Assembly (NCBI RefSeq): GCF_002087335.1 | Contig: NZ_MWVJ01000008.1 | Coordinates: 1 to 64,000, forward strand | Direction: 5' to 3' | From: Pseudophaeobacter leonis | GTDB lineage: Bacteria; Pseudomonadota; Alphaproteobacteria; Rhodobacterales; Rhodobacteraceae | Length of the DNA stretch: 64,000 bases | Shown here: positions 37,633 through 46,520 of the stretch, piece after piece | How positions within the stretch are numbered: position 1 is the stretch's first letter | Layout of the letters: each line of letters begins with the position of its first letter | The notes under the pieces: model-generated | What the model was told of the DNA's origin: nothing | The model's database searches: none | The model's input: only the letters and a program-made list of their open reading frames with translations | Program-made: the position numbers and the translations under genes

Positions 37633-38093
37633 GCCACCCGGTCTTTGTCACGGTTGTGACGGACAAACATTACACCCGCAGATTTGCCTGGCTCTTCCGC
37701 CGGTGCCTCAGCGGCAACTTCGGTTTCATAGGCCACTGCCAGGGCATCGCTTTCTTCCGTCTCAGCAGTCACAGCCCGTGCGGGTTGCTGCGCCGGAACA
37801 TTTGTCTCGGGTACAACGTCATGCATCGAGGCCATCATGAGCTCCAGCCGTTGCGCCACCGATTCGGCGCGACCGGTGAGCTGATCCAGCGCCTGGCTGG
37901 ATCCCTCTGAGACTTGCCGCGCTTTGGCAAAAGATTTGTTCAAGTCATCTACTTGCGAGGAAAGCACTGCGACGGCTCCGCCGACGCCCTTTTCCAGATC
38001 ATTGAAACGTTTGAGCCGGCGCGACAGCACCAGGCAATAAAATCCGGCCCCGAGGGCCCCCGCTGCAAGCAGGATATCAGCTATAAGGTCCAT
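37629..38093 (-). CDS. Membrane-anchored coiled-coil protein of the stator operon
   Basis: Not recognised by name. 154 residues with one N-terminal membrane segment (about residues 4-24), then a coiled-coil stretch (about 28-85, with SSQVDDLNKSFAKARQVSEGSSQALDQL) and an Ala/Glu-rich acidic tail ending HNRDKDRVA. It lies between fliL and the motE-like gene with a four-base overlap to the latter, so it probably works with the stator or the basal body. Function unknown. Confidence 0.6.
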   Translation of the reverse strand: MDLIADILLAAGALGAGFYCLVLSRRLKRFNDLEKGVGGAVAVLSSQVDDLNKSFAKARQVSEGSSQALDQLTGRAESVAQRLELMMASMHDVVPETNVPAQQPARAVTAETEESDALAVAYETEVAAEAPAEEPGKSAGVMFVRHNRDKDRVA

Positions 38094-38102
38094 CCCGTTC
38101 TC

Positions 38103-38627
38103 CTAGTTCAGTACGAATTCCATGATCAGCAAATCTCGTACACGCCCCTGTCCGGTGGCTATGTTGATTCGCCGCAGCATCTGTGCGCGCAGTTTTGGCA
38201 GTGCCATCGGATCAGACAGATCCTCCAGCTCCAAAGCGCGAAGATAGCTATTCAGTACATCGACTACACGGGGGAGGACTTTTTCGACCTCGGCCTGGTG
38301 GATCAGATCCACCTCTAACTGTGCGCTGAACCTCAAGTGTTTTGTTGCGCCGCCTTTGCGCAGCGTAATCACAATGGGTTCCATCTCGATGAAGGCAAGC
38401 TTGGCGATATCCTCCGCCGTCTCACCACTATCTACGCCTTCTGGCGCCTCTACTTCCGCATGAGTCTCTTTGGGCTCTGCGGGTTGACCAAAAGGAAGAA
38501 GCCCTGACTGTACTGCAAAGAATCCGCCGCCGCCGCCTGCTACTGCAAGGACGACCCCAATGATGAGGGGCAGTTTGCTTTTTTTACCCGGTGCGTCTTC
38601 TTCCGCATTCACTACAGCGTCTGTCAT
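38103..38627 (-). CDS. fliL: Flagellar basal-body protein FliL
   Basis: Inner-membrane protein that surrounds or supports the stator. 174 residues from the ATG at 38627, which has AGGGAAA upstream; an ATG at 38660 would add 11 residues without a good site. One membrane segment (about 20-42), an acidic linker, and the FliL periplasmic domain (MEPIVITLRKGGATKHLRFSAQLEVD, ending GRVRDLLIMEFVLN). First gene of the minus-strand stator operon, divergent from fliF. Confidence 0.88.
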   Translation of the reverse strand: MTDAVVNAEEDAPGKKSKLPLIIGVVLAVAGGGGGFFAVQSGLLPFGQPAEPKETHAEVEAPEGVDSGETAEDIAKLAFIEMEPIVITLRKGGATKHLRFSAQLEVDLIHQAEVEKVLPRVVDVLNSYLRALELEDLSDPMALPKLRAQMLRRINIATGQGRVRDLLIMEFVLN

Positions 38628-38673
38628 GGCTTTCCCTAAAACGTCGTGCAAAGCCTTCATAACCCGTGAGGAA

Positions 38674-38688
38674 CTAACCGAATGTTAA
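38674..38688. promoter_or_regulatory. CtrA-like box between fliL and fliF
   Basis: CTAA-ccgaatg-TTAA, one mismatch from TTAA-N7-TTAA. It lies 46 bp before fliL and 58 bp before fliF in a 119-bp divergent spacer, where one regulator could fire both the stator and the basal-body operons. Confidence 0.55.
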
Positions 38689-38746
38689 GGCCCGTCAGTC
38701 AAAAAGGCATCACGCCGGACAGAATGCCGGTGCGACGGAGGTTAAA

Positions 38747-40426
38747 TTGCAGCAGATCAAGAATGTCTGGACTGGTTTGGATACGCGTAAGCAGCTTATT
38801 GTGGTTGGTGCCACTGTAGCCGTTATTGCGAGTGTGCTTGCGATGTCCCACGTGGCGAGCAAGCCAACCATGAGATTGCTCTATGCCGGGCTGGAAAGCG
38901 GCTCAGCAGGAGATGTAGTTCGGTCCCTAGAACAGACCGGCACACAGTATGAAGTGCGCGGCGGCTCTATATATGTGCCGTCGAACCGCCGGGATGAGCT
39001 GCGGATGACGCTCGCAAGCGAAGGTCTGCCTGCAAATGGCGGCAAAGGCTACGAGCTGCTCGATTCGCTCACCGGTTTTGGCACCACATCACAAATGTTT
39101 GACGCGGCTTACTGGCGCGCCAAAGAAGGAGAGCTGGCCCGGACCATCGTCGCCAGCCCCCATATCAGCCAGGCCCGTGTCCATATTGCCAATACCGGCA
39201 CCAGTCCCTTTCAACGCACTATAGATCCAACAGCCTCCGTATCTGTGGTGCCTCTGGGAGCGCCAATTACACCGGCACAGGCCAATGCGATTCGCTTTTT
39301 GATTGCATCCGCTGTGACAGGCCTTGCGGTCGACAATGTCGCTGTAATCGACGCCAATGGCTCTCTTATCGGGTCTCCTGAAGCCGCCGCTGCAGCGGGC
39401 GCAGGCACCGATGACCGTTCACAGTCGATTCGCGAGCGTGTTATGCGCCTGGTCGAAGCCCGCGTGGGTCACGGCAATGCCGTCGTAGAAGTCAGCGTTG
39501 ATGTTGTCACCGACACCGAATCGATCCGTGAAAAATTCGTGGATCCGGAAAGCCGTGTCGCGATCAGCACAGATGTTGAAGAACGTGCCGATGTCTCAAG
39601 CAACCAATCCGGCGAGGTCACCGTGGCCTCTAATATCCCGGATGGTGATGCGGCCTCGGGTCAGGGGTCAAACAACAACACCTCTGCCACCCGGGAACGG
39701 ATTAACTATGAAATCTCGGAAACCGAGAAAGAAATCATTCGCGGGCCAGGTGCGATCAAACGGCTGACAATCGCCGTGCTGATCAATGGAACCACCGTCA
39801 ACAACGAGGCCGGCGAAGCAGTATTTGAGGCCCGCCCCGAAGAAGAACTGGGCGCGCTGCGGGAACTGATCTCGGCTGCCATCGGATTTGATGAAAGCAG
39901 GGGCGATGTCATCACCCTGAAATCGATGGAACTGCCCAGCATCGAGCCCGCAGGCACGGAAGCCTCCTCGTCTTTCTTTGACAACATCTACTTTGATGCC
40001 ATGGGAATTATCCAGATGGCCGCTCTTGCCCTCGTGACCCTGATTCTCGGTCTCTTTGTGGTGCGGCCGATTCTGCTCGGGAAAAACGGAGCGGTTCCCG
40101 CTCTTGCTGGTCCTGACATGGGTGACATGGGTGGTCTTCCCGATTTGCCCGCCATGGGCACGGCCCCCGGCATGGGTGAATTCATGATGAACTCGGATAT
40201 GGGCGCAAACCTTGCCCTGGATGGCGAAATTCAGGATGGCGGCGGCTTTGGCGGCATGGGCGACATGGGTGGCATGGGCGATATGGGTGGCATGGGAGGC
40301 CTCCCGGCACTTGGCGGTGGCGGCGAGAACCCGGTCGACCGTCTGCGTGAAATGATTGGTGAACGCCAGGAAGAAACTGTCCAGATCCTGCGCGGTTGGC
40401 TGGAAGAAAATGAGGAGAGGGTCTAA
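38747..40426 (+). CDS. fliF: Flagellar MS-ring protein FliF
   Basis: Ring protein that seeds the basal body, 559 residues. Two membrane segments (about 20-38 and 425-447) enclose a periplasmic domain with the ring-building pattern LPANGGKGYELLDSLTGFGTTSQMFDAAYWRAKEGELARTI. The cytoplasmic tail (about 455-535) is Met/Gly-rich with GDMGGM repeats before the FliG-binding end RLREMIGERQEETVQILRGWLEENEERV. The start is TTG at 38747, behind a strong GGAGG. First gene of fliF-fliH-like-fliN-fliP. Confidence 0.93.
   Translation: MQQIKNVWTGLDTRKQLIVVGATVAVIASVLAMSHVASKPTMRLLYAGLESGSAGDVVRSLEQTGTQYEVRGGSIYVPSNRRDELRMTLASEGLPANGGKGYELLDSLTGFGTTSQMFDAAYWRAKEGELARTIVASPHISQARVHIANTGTSPFQRTIDPTASVSVVPLGAPITPAQANAIRFLIASAVTGLAVDNVAVIDANGSLIGSPEAAAAAGAGTDDRSQSIRERVMRLVEARVGHGNAVVEVSVDVVTDTESIREKFVDPESRVAISTDVEERADVSSNQSGEVTVASNIPDGDAASGQGSNNNTSATRERINYEISETEKEIIRGPGAIKRLTIAVLINGTTVNNEAGEAVFEARPEEELGALRELISAAIGFDESRGDVITLKSMELPSIEPAGTEASSSFFDNIYFDAMGIIQMAALALVTLILGLFVVRPILLGKNGAVPALAGPDMGDMGGLPDLPAMGTAPGMGEFMMNSDMGANLALDGEIQDGGGFGGMGDMGGMGDMGGMGGLPALGGGGENPVDRLREMIGERQEETVQILRGWLEENEERV
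40252..40302. repeat. 18-bp repeat in fliF encoding GDMGGM units
   Basis: Nearly identical blocks ggcatgggcgacatgg and ggcatgggcgatatgg encode successive Gly-Met-Gly-Asp-Met-Gly units in the cytoplasmic tail of FliF. Confidence 0.75.
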
Positions 40427-41025
40427 TGGGAATTACGCACCTTCTGGAAGATTTTGGCCACGTCACCATCGTCCCCTCCGCGCAGCCTGAGATCTCGGAG
40501 GAACACGTCGAAGAAGAACGCCTGGTCTCCTTTGAAAAGGGCTATAGCGCCGGCTGGGATGATGCGGTGACCGCTAAAGACAAGGAAGCCGTCCAGATTT
40601 CAGCAACTTTGGCAAGCTCGCTGGAGGATCTGAATTTCACCTATAAAGAGGCCCAGTCACAGCTGATCGAATCACTGGACCCCATGTTCAAGGTTCTGAC
40701 CAGTGCGGTCCTGACAGACACAATGGCCGCAAGCTTTGGCCACCACATTGTCGATCAGATGACCGATATGGCCAAGTTTCAAACCGATCAACCGATGAGT
40801 ATCTTTGTCTCTCCGGGAGAAGGTGCCGGTGTTCGGGCCCTGTTGCCCGAAGCCTTTGCCACCCCGGTTCAGGTTCAGGAAGACGAGAGCCTGTCACCCG
40901 GTCAAGCCTATCTGCGCGTCGGATCCTCCGAACGCGAAATCAACAGTTCAGCTCTGATTGAATCCATTCACGATTCAATTGACGCTTTCACCTATCACGT
41001 CAGAGAGGACAGCCAGTATGGATGA
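40426..41025 (+). CDS. FliH-like export regulator
   Basis: A 199-residue cytoplasmic protein, acidic at the N-terminus (EISEEHVEEERLVSFEKGYSAGWDDAV) and helical in the middle (about 50-110), with a C-terminal alpha/beta region (SIFVSPGEGAGVRALLPE). This layout fits FliH, which restrains and docks the FliI ATPase; sequence conservation in FliH is low. It starts on the last base of fliF and overlaps fliN by eight bases, the usual fliH neighbourhood apart from the missing fliG. Confidence 0.6.
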   Translation: MGITHLLEDFGHVTIVPSAQPEISEEHVEEERLVSFEKGYSAGWDDAVTAKDKEAVQISATLASSLEDLNFTYKEAQSQLIESLDPMFKVLTSAVLTDTMAASFGHHIVDQMTDMAKFQTDQPMSIFVSPGEGAGVRALLPEAFATPVQVQEDESLSPGQAYLRVGSSEREINSSALIESIHDSIDAFTYHVREDSQYG

Positions 41026-41314
41026 CCAAAAGGATCTCAACATGAAAGCCACCGACGCCAGCAATCCGTTTGTTTCTGTCCCCGTCGAAGTGGTGGTCTC
41101 TGTTGGCAAAGCCCGCCCGCTGATCCGCGATCTTGTTGCTTTGGGCGAGAATGCCATTCTGGCCCTGGACAAACGTGTCGATGATCCCGTCGACCTTTAC
41201 GTGGGTGACCGGTTGGTTGCCCGTGGTCAGCTTGAAGAAATGGAAGGCGATCAGGCCGGTCAACTGGCAGTGCGCCTGACCGAAATTGCTGATTTGCAAA
41301 ACGGCCTGGGATGA
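41018..41314 (+). CDS. fliN: Flagellar motor switch protein FliN
   Basis: C-ring switch subunit, 98 residues, with the SpoA-type domain filling residues 20-92 (VPVEVVVSVGKARPLIRDLVALGENAILALDKRVDDPVDLYVGDRLVARGQL pattern). Start at the ATG 41018, inside the end of the fliH-like gene. Overlaps fliP by four bases. FliM, its normal partner, is not in this window. Confidence 0.9.
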   Translation: MDDQKDLNMKATDASNPFVSVPVEVVVSVGKARPLIRDLVALGENAILALDKRVDDPVDLYVGDRLVARGQLEEMEGDQAGQLAVRLTEIADLQNGLG

Positions 41315-42054
41315 CACGCACCGCCATCACACTCACGATCCTTGTCTCCTGCGCAGCCCTGATGCTGCCGCAGGCGGCAATGGCGCAGGATCTGAGCCTG
41401 TCGCTGGGGGATGGGCAATCCATCTCGGCCCGGTCAATTCAGCTCATTTTGCTCCTCACGGTGCTCAGCCTGGCCCCTGGCCTGCTGATCATGATCACCT
41501 GCTTTCCCTTTCTGGTCACTGTGCTGTCAATCCTGCGTCAGGGTCTTGGCCTGCAGCAGGCACCGCCAAACATGATGATGATCAGCCTGGCGCTGTTTCT
41601 GACCTATTTTGTGATGGAGCCCGTCTTTACCGAGGCCTGGCAGACCGGCATCAGCCCGCTCATCGAAGAGCAGGTCGACATAGAAACCGGCATAATGCGC
41701 AGTTTAGAGCCTTTTCGTGGCTTTATGGCCAATCGCCTGGATCCCGATACCTTTTATGCGATTGCCCATTTGCGCCCGGAACTGGAGGCCATTGACCCCA
41801 CGCCGGAAGCACCGCTTTCGGTGCTGGTCCCCAGCTTTCTGCTGTCCGAGATCTCGCGTGCCTTTCAGATTGGCTTTCTGGTGTTTCTCCCCTTCCTCGT
41901 CATCGACCTGGTTGTCGCGGCCGTTCTGATGTCGATGGGGATGATGATGGTGCCGCCTGCTGTGGTGGCCCTGCCCTTTAAGCTGGCCTTCTTTGTGGTC
42001 GCTGATGGCTGGAGCCTGATCGCAACCGCCCTGGTGCGCAGCTATTATCCCTAG
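41311..42054 (+). CDS. fliP: Flagellar export gate protein FliP
   Basis: Inner-membrane export-gate subunit, 247 residues. An N-terminal signal peptide (about 1-25, ending AMAQ) is typical of FliP, followed by four membrane segments. The FliP motifs LSLAPGLLIMITCFPFLVTVLSILRQGLGLQQAPPNMM and LPFKLAFFVVADGWSLI-like ending are clear. Last gene of the fliF operon, with a strong terminator 53 bp further on. Confidence 0.94.
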   Translation: MTRTAITLTILVSCAALMLPQAAMAQDLSLSLGDGQSISARSIQLILLLTVLSLAPGLLIMITCFPFLVTVLSILRQGLGLQQAPPNMMMISLALFLTYFVMEPVFTEAWQTGISPLIEEQVDIETGIMRSLEPFRGFMANRLDPDTFYAIAHLRPELEAIDPTPEAPLSVLVPSFLLSEISRAFQIGFLVFLPFLVIDLVVAAVLMSMGMMMVPPAVVALPFKLAFFVVADGWSLIATALVRSYYP

Positions 42055-42107
42055 CCGTTAAAACAAGACATAAATCCCGCGCTTCGCTCTGCGGCGCATA
42101 TCTATTC

Positions 42108-42142
42108 AAAAGCCCCCTGATCCATTGGGTCCGGGGGCTTTT
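42108..42142 (+). terminator. Intrinsic terminator after fliP
   Basis: Ten-pair stem aaaagccccc with gggggctttt, 15-base loop, then T run. It can also act for the convergent dinB-type gene. Confidence 0.9.
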
Positions 42143-42210
42143 TGTTGTGGAAATTTCCGGCGCGCCTCGCCTGTCGCAATGGCAGTGTCCAAGGCTCTGC
42201 AATGTTGATT

Positions 42211-42726
42211 TTACATGCTGAGAAAGCGCTCTGGCATAAAGGGGATGTCAGTGTCGCCGGGTTTGGCACCGGCGGCTGTCAGCATGGCATGAACTTGCCC
42301 GCGGTGAAGGGTTTGATGGTTGAAAAACTGGATCACAAGAAGGCTGTTTGGCTTGGTAATCTCGCGATCAATTGCGCCCAGGAACCAGGTTAACTCTCCC
42401 TGAAACCAATCCGGCGTCACCTCCTGCGCCCATTGCAATATCCGCTGATCAAACAACGCCCGATCTGCGCAGAAGCTTTCCCAATTGTTTATCATCCCGG
42501 TGGTTGTGGTATTTTCACCTTCTGGTGCTGGGGTCCCGGCAAACCGGCTCATCCAGAGCATGTCGCCCCAGAACAGATGCGAAAGTGTCTTCTGGATTGA
42601 GCCAAAGAAAGCGCCTCGATCCTTCTCGCGCTCTGATTGAGAAAGACCGTCAGCCGCTGAAAGCAGATTCTCATTTTGCCAGAGGTTATATCTGGCCATC
42701 GTCAGAGCGTAGTCCTTGTTCGGCAT
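42211..42726 (-). CDS. DinB/YfiT-type four-helix protein
   Basis: A 171-residue protein of the DinB superfamily, four-helix-bundle metal-binding proteins often acting as thiol-dependent transferases. The three-histidine pattern is present: His in KTLSHLFWGDMLW near residue 56, and the closing FFNHQTLHRGQVHAML near 140. Start at ATG 42726 (MPNKDYALTM); the longer frame upstream is unconserved. It sits alone between two flagellar operons. Biological substrate unknown. Confidence 0.82.
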   Translation of the reverse strand: MPNKDYALTMARYNLWQNENLLSAADGLSQSEREKDRGAFFGSIQKTLSHLFWGDMLWMSRFAGTPAPEGENTTTTGMINNWESFCADRALFDQRILQWAQEVTPDWFQGELTWFLGAIDREITKPNSLLVIQFFNHQTLHRGQVHAMLTAAGAKPGDTDIPFMPERFLSM

Positions 42727-42832
42727 GGCAAATCCCCTGAGAATAGAGTCTATGTAAAGGGAACGCCAAAATTTCCGCAGAGGCAAGGAGAGCTTAACGC
42801 CGCATAGATCTCCGCGCCAAATCGGCGACAAA

Positions 42833-42865
42833 AAACCCCGGAAAGCCAATGGCCGTCCGGGGTTT
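42833..42865. terminator. Terminator between flgI and the DinB-type gene
   Basis: Ten-pair stem aaaccccgga with tccggggttt, T runs on both strands (TTTTTT on the minus strand). It lies 55 bp past the flgI stop and is best read as the end of the flgE-flgI operon. Confidence 0.85.
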
Positions 42866-42919
42866 CATTTTTGCTAACAGGCGGCTGAGTACACGCCAGA
42901 ACGCCGGTTTGTCACGGTA

Positions 42920-44026
42920 TCACCGCACGACGAATTCCGCATGCAACGCCCCTGCAGCCTTCAGGCTTTTGAGGATATCAATCATATCGCGCGGCGACAC
43001 ACCCAGCGCGTTGAGACCTGCAACAACTTCGGAGAGCGATGTCGTCTCGCGCACCTCTGCCAGCTGGATGCCATCTTCCTCGTCGATAGCGGCCACAGTG
43101 CGGGGCACCACAACCGTTTCGCCATTTCCAAACGGGCTGGGCTGCGACACCAGCGGCGCTTCTTCGATCCGCAATGTCAGATTGCCCTGGGCCACAGCAA
43201 CACGTGAGATTCGCACATCGCTGCCCATCACAATGGTTCCGGAGCGCTGATCAACCACCACACGCGCCTTGCGCTGCGGTTCCACCAGCAGGTTTTCCAT
43301 CCGCCCCAGCGCATGCGCCGTTGATCGGGCATTGGTCCGGTTGATGTCGATTTCAACCGTGCCGGAATCGCGCATCAACGCGACTGTGCGACCAAACTCA
43401 GCATTGATAACGCGTTCGATCCGCTCGGCTGTGGTGAAATCTGGTTCCCGCAAAGCCAGACGCATGCTGGTGAGAGAGGCAAGGTCAAATTCGATCTCGC
43501 GCTCAACCCGCGCACCGGAGGGAATTCCGCCCGAGGTTGGCACCCCCTGCGTCACGGTAGCGCCGTCCCCTTCGGCCACCGCACCACCCGCAAGGATGGT
43601 GCCCTGAGCCACGGCGTAAATCTGTCCGTCTGCCGCATTCAACGGCGTCATGATCAGGGTGCCGCCCAGCAGGCTTTTGGAATCCCCAATGGCAGAGACT
43701 GTGACATCCACAGTTCCGCCAACCCGGGCAAAGGGAGGAAGCGTTGCGGTCACAAAGACCGCCGCCACGTTCTTTGGTCTGAACTGTTCGCCGGTCACGT
43801 TGACCCCAAGGCGTTCCAGGATATTGGTCATGATTTCTTCGGTAAAGGGAGAGTTTCGCAACCCATCCCCAGTGCCGTTGAGACCAACCACCAACCCGTA
43901 GCCAACAAGATCATTGCCGCGCACCCCGTCGAATTCGACCAGATCCTTAAGGCGGATTGCATTGGCCTGCGCCAATGTGGGCAGCAACAGGCAGGCGATC
44001 AACATGCGTAGAAATTTCATCATCAC
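42920..44026 (-). CDS. flgI: Flagellar P-ring protein FlgI
   Basis: Periplasmic ring subunit, 368 residues. Signal peptide about 1-22 (ending AQA), then NAIRLKDLVEFDGVRGNDLVGYGLVVGLNGTGD, the canonical FlgI beginning. The C-terminal DMIDILKSLKAAGALHAEFVVR is also standard. Overlaps flgL by four bases; last gene of the minus-strand operon flgE-flgK-flgL-flgI. Confidence 0.95.
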   Translation of the reverse strand: MMMKFLRMLIACLLLPTLAQANAIRLKDLVEFDGVRGNDLVGYGLVVGLNGTGDGLRNSPFTEEIMTNILERLGVNVTGEQFRPKNVAAVFVTATLPPFARVGGTVDVTVSAIGDSKSLLGGTLIMTPLNAADGQIYAVAQGTILAGGAVAEGDGATVTQGVPTSGGIPSGARVEREIEFDLASLTSMRLALREPDFTTAERIERVINAEFGRTVALMRDSGTVEIDINRTNARSTAHALGRMENLLVEPQRKARVVVDQRSGTIVMGSDVRISRVAVAQGNLTLRIEEAPLVSQPSPFGNGETVVVPRTVAAIDEEDGIQLAEVRETTSLSEVVAGLNALGVSPRDMIDILKSLKAAGALHAEFVVR

Positions 44027-45027
44027 ATAAACTTCACTAGGCTGAGCTGGGCACTGCGGGCGGTCACAGTATAGAGAACTTCCAGCTGTGTTTCAGTCGA
44101 CTTCAGCTTTGAGGAAACCTCGTATTGATCCGCCAGGACAATGTCGTTGTACGCAAGGCTCAGGCTGGTCATCCTGGCCTGGTTACGGGTGCTCACCCGT
44201 TCCAGCTGCGCTTCCATAAAGCCGATATCGGCCTGAACAGTGATCAGCCGGTTTGTGCTGTCGGCCAGCTCGTTGCCTGCCGCGCGTGCCAGGTCTTTCT
44301 GTGTGCCAACAGACAGCCCCAGGGATGCTTGATCAACCAATGCCAGAATTGCAAAGCTCTGCAATGAGCTTTTCAAATCCGGATCATCAGCCCGCAAACT
44401 AAGCGAAACACTGTCGCCGTCTCCAACTTCGACCGGCGAAATATTCGTTGTCGAACCATTGTACATTGCGGTATCAAAACCGGCAGGATCGGCAAACCAG
44501 TCCTTCACCGCCTGGATGATATCATCGGCATCTGTAAGGCCCGAAACCTCGCCCAGCAGCTCGGTCATCAGCGTATCCGCATCATTTAGCGGTGATGTTC
44601 CGGTTGCAGTGCCGGCAAATAGACTGCGTCCCCCGGCCCAGCCGTTGAAAGAGCTAATAGCGCTATCCAACTGGCGATCTGCCTCGGAGGAAAATCGGAT
44701 TGCATCCGTTCCGGTCATGGTCGCTGAGACCGAAAAGATATCATCACGCATTTTCTGCGTGTTGTCCTGCACCCGGGACAGATTGTCCTGAATGCTGAGC
44801 GCAAACAGTTTGGTCTCATCGGTTGCGATCATCTGACTGTTGATGCGGTTCAAATTGTTTTCGATATCGGCCAGAAAGGAGAAATCGCCCCCCAATTCCT
44901 CTGTCAGGTTCGCCTTCTTGCCAGTGGAAACCTCTTGCGACAGTGTCGCAAGATTCAACTTCAACTCTGCATTCCGGTTGCGTAGAAAACTATGTGTGGT
45001 CAGATCGCCATAGGATTTATAGATCAT
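44023..45027 (-). CDS. flgL: Hook-filament junction protein FlgL
   Basis: Second junction protein, 334 residues, with flagellin-like N-terminal (NRNAELKLNLATLSQEVSTGKKANL) and C-terminal helices (about 265-334). The position after flgK and the weak flagellin likeness support FlgL rather than a second flagellin. It is separated from flgK by three bases. Confidence 0.85.
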   Translation of the reverse strand: MIYKSYGDLTTHSFLRNRNAELKLNLATLSQEVSTGKKANLTEELGGDFSFLADIENNLNRINSQMIATDETKLFALSIQDNLSRVQDNTQKMRDDIFSVSATMTGTDAIRFSSEADRQLDSAISSFNGWAGGRSLFAGTATGTSPLNDADTLMTELLGEVSGLTDADDIIQAVKDWFADPAGFDTAMYNGSTTNISPVEVGDGDSVSLSLRADDPDLKSSLQSFAILALVDQASLGLSVGTQKDLARAAGNELADSTNRLITVQADIGFMEAQLERVSTRNQARMTSLSLAYNDIVLADQYEVSSKLKSTETQLEVLYTVTARSAQLSLVKFM

Positions 45028-45030
45028 TCA

Positions 45031-46476
45031 TTACATCCTCAGAAGAGTGTCCATCATTTCATTGATGGTCGACAGCATTTTGGCATTTGCCGCATAGGCG
45101 TTCTCGATGAGCATCATATTCTGCAGCTCAGCGTCGGAATCCACCCCAAGGGCCAGCTCCGCCTTGGCCATCTCGGTGTAGCTGGTCGCCGCATAGCTCA
45201 ACGTGTTGTTGGCGCTGTCGCTATCGCGGGCAAACCGGGACATCACAGAGGCGCTGAGCGTATTCAGATCTGCGGAAATCGTCCCCAGCTTGATCGTCGA
45301 AACTGTCCGGTTCTCAGCAATTGCGTTGGAATAGCCAATCAGCAGGCTGGCATCTCCCGGGTCGCCCAATGTGGCCGCATAGAGACCATCACGGAACCGC
45401 CAGGTTTCTGCCTGCCCGTCCAGAGCAACCAGATCGTTAAGCTCAAGCCGCGCCGACAGTCCAACGGTATCGACAGGGTCAAAAGCACCGCCACCGTCGG
45501 TAAAGATCCCGGCATCCGTCAGGCCAATGGTGGCATCCAAAGCCGGATCCTGAAAACGCTCAACCAGATCTCTTGCCATAGCATCCAGATCATTCTGCGC
45601 CTCAACGGCGACATTGTCGCGAATATCAAACGCTGCCACCAGGGTGCCGCCCCGCAGAGGTCCGGTGACCGAGGTATCCATCTCGCGGCCATTAATTTCC
45701 AGACCCGATAGCAGGCCATTCGCCTGGGTCATCTGCGGCTCGATACTGCGTTTCGCATCAAAGCTCAGCTCTGCAGCCTTGCCATCCAGCAGGGCGACGC
45801 CCCCAACTGTATAGAGCGCAACCCGGCCCTGATCCCGTTGCACGACGTTCACTGGGATCGCGGCATTTACCGCGTCGATGAGGAGGTCACGCTGGTCCTC
45901 CATCGCAGTGGTTGTCGCGCCTGCGGCCTGGGTGACAACAATGCGGGCATTGAGCCTTTCAAGCTCTTTCAGCTGATTGTTCAGATCGTCCACCTGAACA
46001 TCAATAGACGTTTCAGCAGCCACCCTCTGTTTGTTCAGCCCTGCAGCCGCTTCGGTGATCGACTGAATAACCAGATCCGCCTTCACCGAAAGATCATGCA
46101 GCCGTTCGGTAGAATCTGGTCGCGAGGTCACCTCCACCAGAGCGGCGTCAAAATTCGAGATCTGCGCAGAAATCGAGGTGCTGTCATCCACCGTGCCGAC
46201 AAAGCCGGACATGATGGCAAAGAAGTCCGCATAGACTCCTGATTTTGCATGTGCGGCCTCGGCTTTGCGCGTCGTGGATTGCAGCGCCGGGTCAACATTG
46301 CGTTCAACATCGCCAATTCTGACCCCGGGCGTATGTTGCCCGGAGCTCAGGTTCAGCATTTGAGAAGAGTAGCCAGGCGTCAACGCATTGGCCAGGTTCT
46401 CCGAGGTTACTTGGGATAGCCGCGCACTCGCGGTTAGCCCGGTCATCGCGGAGTTTAGGGCACTTGAGATAGTCAT
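45031..46476 (-). CDS. flgK: Hook-filament junction protein FlgK
   Basis: First junction protein (HAP1), 481 residues. It has the rod/hook N-terminal motif SENLANALTPGYSSQML (about 27-43) and the C-terminal hook-family helix ending MMLIENAYAANAKMLSTINEMMDTLLRM. Shorter than enterobacterial FlgK (about 550), as is common in alphaproteobacteria. Lies 44 bp after flgE. Confidence 0.92.
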   Translation of the reverse strand: MTISSALNSAMTGLTASARLSQVTSENLANALTPGYSSQMLNLSSGQHTPGVRIGDVERNVDPALQSTTRKAEAAHAKSGVYADFFAIMSGFVGTVDDSTSISAQISNFDAALVEVTSRPDSTERLHDLSVKADLVIQSITEAAAGLNKQRVAAETSIDVQVDDLNNQLKELERLNARIVVTQAAGATTTAMEDQRDLLIDAVNAAIPVNVVQRDQGRVALYTVGGVALLDGKAAELSFDAKRSIEPQMTQANGLLSGLEINGREMDTSVTGPLRGGTLVAAFDIRDNVAVEAQNDLDAMARDLVERFQDPALDATIGLTDAGIFTDGGGAFDPVDTVGLSARLELNDLVALDGQAETWRFRDGLYAATLGDPGDASLLIGYSNAIAENRTVSTIKLGTISADLNTLSASVMSRFARDSDSANNTLSYAATSYTEMAKAELALGVDSDAELQNMMLIENAYAANAKMLSTINEMMDTLLRM

Positions 46477-46520
46477 GTCAGGCTGCTCTTTCTAAGCCGG
46501 TGTCAAAGTATCAGCGGTGC

